Source: Candidatus Gastranaerophilales bacterium
GTDB taxonomy: Bacteria > Cyanobacteriota > Vampirovibrionia > Gastranaerophilales > Gastranaerophilaceae
Assembly (NCBI GenBank): GCA_947624645.1
Contig: CANQLG010000007.1
Span: 26,816-90,815 of the forward strand
Direction of reading: 5' to 3'
DNA: 64,000 nt
Shown: positions 63,348-64,000 of the stretch, in pieces
Layout of the letters: the number at the start of each line of letters is the position of its first letter
Position numbering within the stretch: the first letter of the stretch is position 1
The notes under the pieces: generated by a model
What the model saw: the letters and a program-made list of their open reading frames with translations, nothing else
The model's database searches: none
Told to the model about the DNA's origin: nothing
Program-made: the position numbers and the translations under genes

Positions 63348-63424
63348 GGCTTATGAGTGCCTTTAGTTGAAAAATTAATAATTTTTATATAGTTGTAGTA
63401 CACCACATAATGAGAGGTGAATGA

Positions 63425-64000
63425 ATGATAAAGAAACAATATTCTGAAAGAATAACTCCGATGGGCATGCCCAAGACAAGATTGGATGACTTACCGGATT
63501 TAATCGAGATTCAGAAAAAGTCGTTTGAGTGGTTTTTAAAAGAAGGGCTAAAGGAAGAATTTCTTTCATATTCTCCTATTAAAGACTATACCGGCAGGTT
63601 AGAATTACACTTTTTGCCGAATTACACATTTGATAATCCAAAGTATTCTTTGGAAGAAGCAAGAATCCATGATGCTACATACGCAAAACAATTGCGTGTA
63701 ATGGCACGTTTGGTAAACCGTGATACCGGTGAAATAAAAGAACAGGAAGTATACATAGGTGATATTCCGACCATGACAAATAAAGGCACCTTTATTGTAA
63801 ACGGTGCCGAACGTGTTGTTGTATCACAGATTGTACGTTCACCCGGTATATATTATAAACGTGAAATATCTCCTACGGGTAAGCGTTTATTTAATGCAAC
63901 CTTGATACCAAACAGAGGTGCTTGGTTAAAAATAGAAACGGATGCTAACGATATAATCTATGTAAAAATAGATAAAAACAGAAAAATCTTAGCAACAACT
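63425..64000 (+). CDS. rpoB: RNA polymerase beta subunit (5' part)
   Basis: 192 codons are visible before the right edge. Start ATG 63425 with GAGAGGTGA upstream; an ATG at 63421 is out of frame. [20 protein letters not shown], then [33 protein letters not shown], and [16 protein letters not shown] are the conserved N-terminal beta-subunit segments. rplJ and rplL, which normally precede rpoB, are not upstream; the kinase gene points away from it, so rpoB has its own promoter here. Confidence 0.95.
   Translation, partial: MIKKQYSERITPMGMPKTRLDDLPDLIEIQKKSFEWFLKEGLKEEFLSYSPIKDYTGRLELHFLPNYTFDNPKYSLEEARIHDATYAKQLRVMARLVNRDTGEIKEQEVYIGDIPTMTNKGTFIVNGAERVVVSQIVRSPGIYYKREISPTGKRLFNATLIPNRGAWLKIETDANDIIYVKIDKNRKILATT

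Noticed and set aside
1..64000. CRISPR arrays, insertion sequences, integrases, prophage genes
   Set aside because: No spaced direct-repeat array, transposase, terminal inverted repeat or phage gene was found on either strand.

Overview
The window is a dense, AT-rich bacterial chromosome segment with almost no intergenic space, many 1 to 8 bp gene overlaps and good Shine-Dalgarno sites. The mix suggests an anaerobic, fermentative, Gram-negative-type bacterium of the non-photosynthetic cyanobacterial relatives (Vampirovibrionia/Melainabacteria, order Gastranaerophilales). Reasons are the pilin-like family with GFTLAEVLITLVIIGVI, the oxygen-detoxification set (desulfoferrodoxin, rubredoxin, flavodiiron protein), HydF for [FeFe]-hydrogenase, a SpoIID protein, MurJ and a dTDP-rhamnose operon. 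The taxon is inferred from protein style only; no rRNA gene is present.

Layout. 1-3.9 kb: dacB, superoxide reductase, a CooC-like ATPase, folD, a small unknown. 4.0-8.0 kb (minus): rmlCBDA for dTDP-L-rhamnose plus a secreted protein. 8.1-10.3 kb (minus): a large EF-hand/coiled-coil/lysozyme-like protein. 10.5-13.5 kb: rubredoxin, flavodiiron protein, ilvD. 13.5-15.2 kb (minus): queE and a DnaJ-like chaperone. 15.3-24.9 kb: a long run glyA-wecA-def-fmt-aroH-purD-like-ylxR-infB-rbfA-truB. 24.9-30.6 kb: a pilin-like gene, two envelope proteins, a LuxR-type mini-regulator, a protein made only of Clp-N repeats, and a U32 protein. 30.6-37.1 kb: two HExxH metallopeptidase-like proteins, a dihydrolipoamide dehydrogenase-like flavoprotein and polA. 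37.2-42.1 kb: a second, broken pilin-like gene and a TPR/DUF5989/SxtJ/carbamoyltransferase cassette. 42.2-48.8 kb: ndk, tgt, fabI, fba, a YtxH/DUF948/YtxH trio, pgi, rnpA, rpmH. 48.9-57.5 kb: proC, a stand-alone AICAR transformylase, an MFS transporter, a MazG-like protein, tsaC, murJ, spoIID, hydF. 57.7-64 kb: a small GNGIx-repeat protein, two sugar-ABC permeases, an unknown gene, a third pilin-like gene, a PhoR-like sensor kinase and the 5' part of rpoB.

The most interesting signal is shared by the three pilin-like genes (24946, 37233, 60578). Each begins with an almost identical stretch coding M(D/N)K(R/P)NTPP that contains a run of 9 or 10 C, placed before the prepilin cleavage site. I noticed no comparable C or G run elsewhere in the window. 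In all three the run length (10, 9, 9) puts the start codon out of frame with the pilin body; 8 or 11 C would restore the frame in each. This looks like slipped-strand phase variation of a surface or secreted pilin family, with all three copies captured OFF. The second copy also has an independent one-base frameshift and is probably dead.

Other points: the RBS of the superoxide reductase lies inside the terminator hairpin of the preceding gene; two or three genes look leaderless; several enzymes are domain-reduced (AICAR transformylase without cyclohydrolase, Clp-N repeats without ATPase, DnaJ with half its zinc region, a PurD-like protein without the usual N-terminal motif). I saw no tRNA, rRNA, CRISPR array, insertion sequence or prophage.
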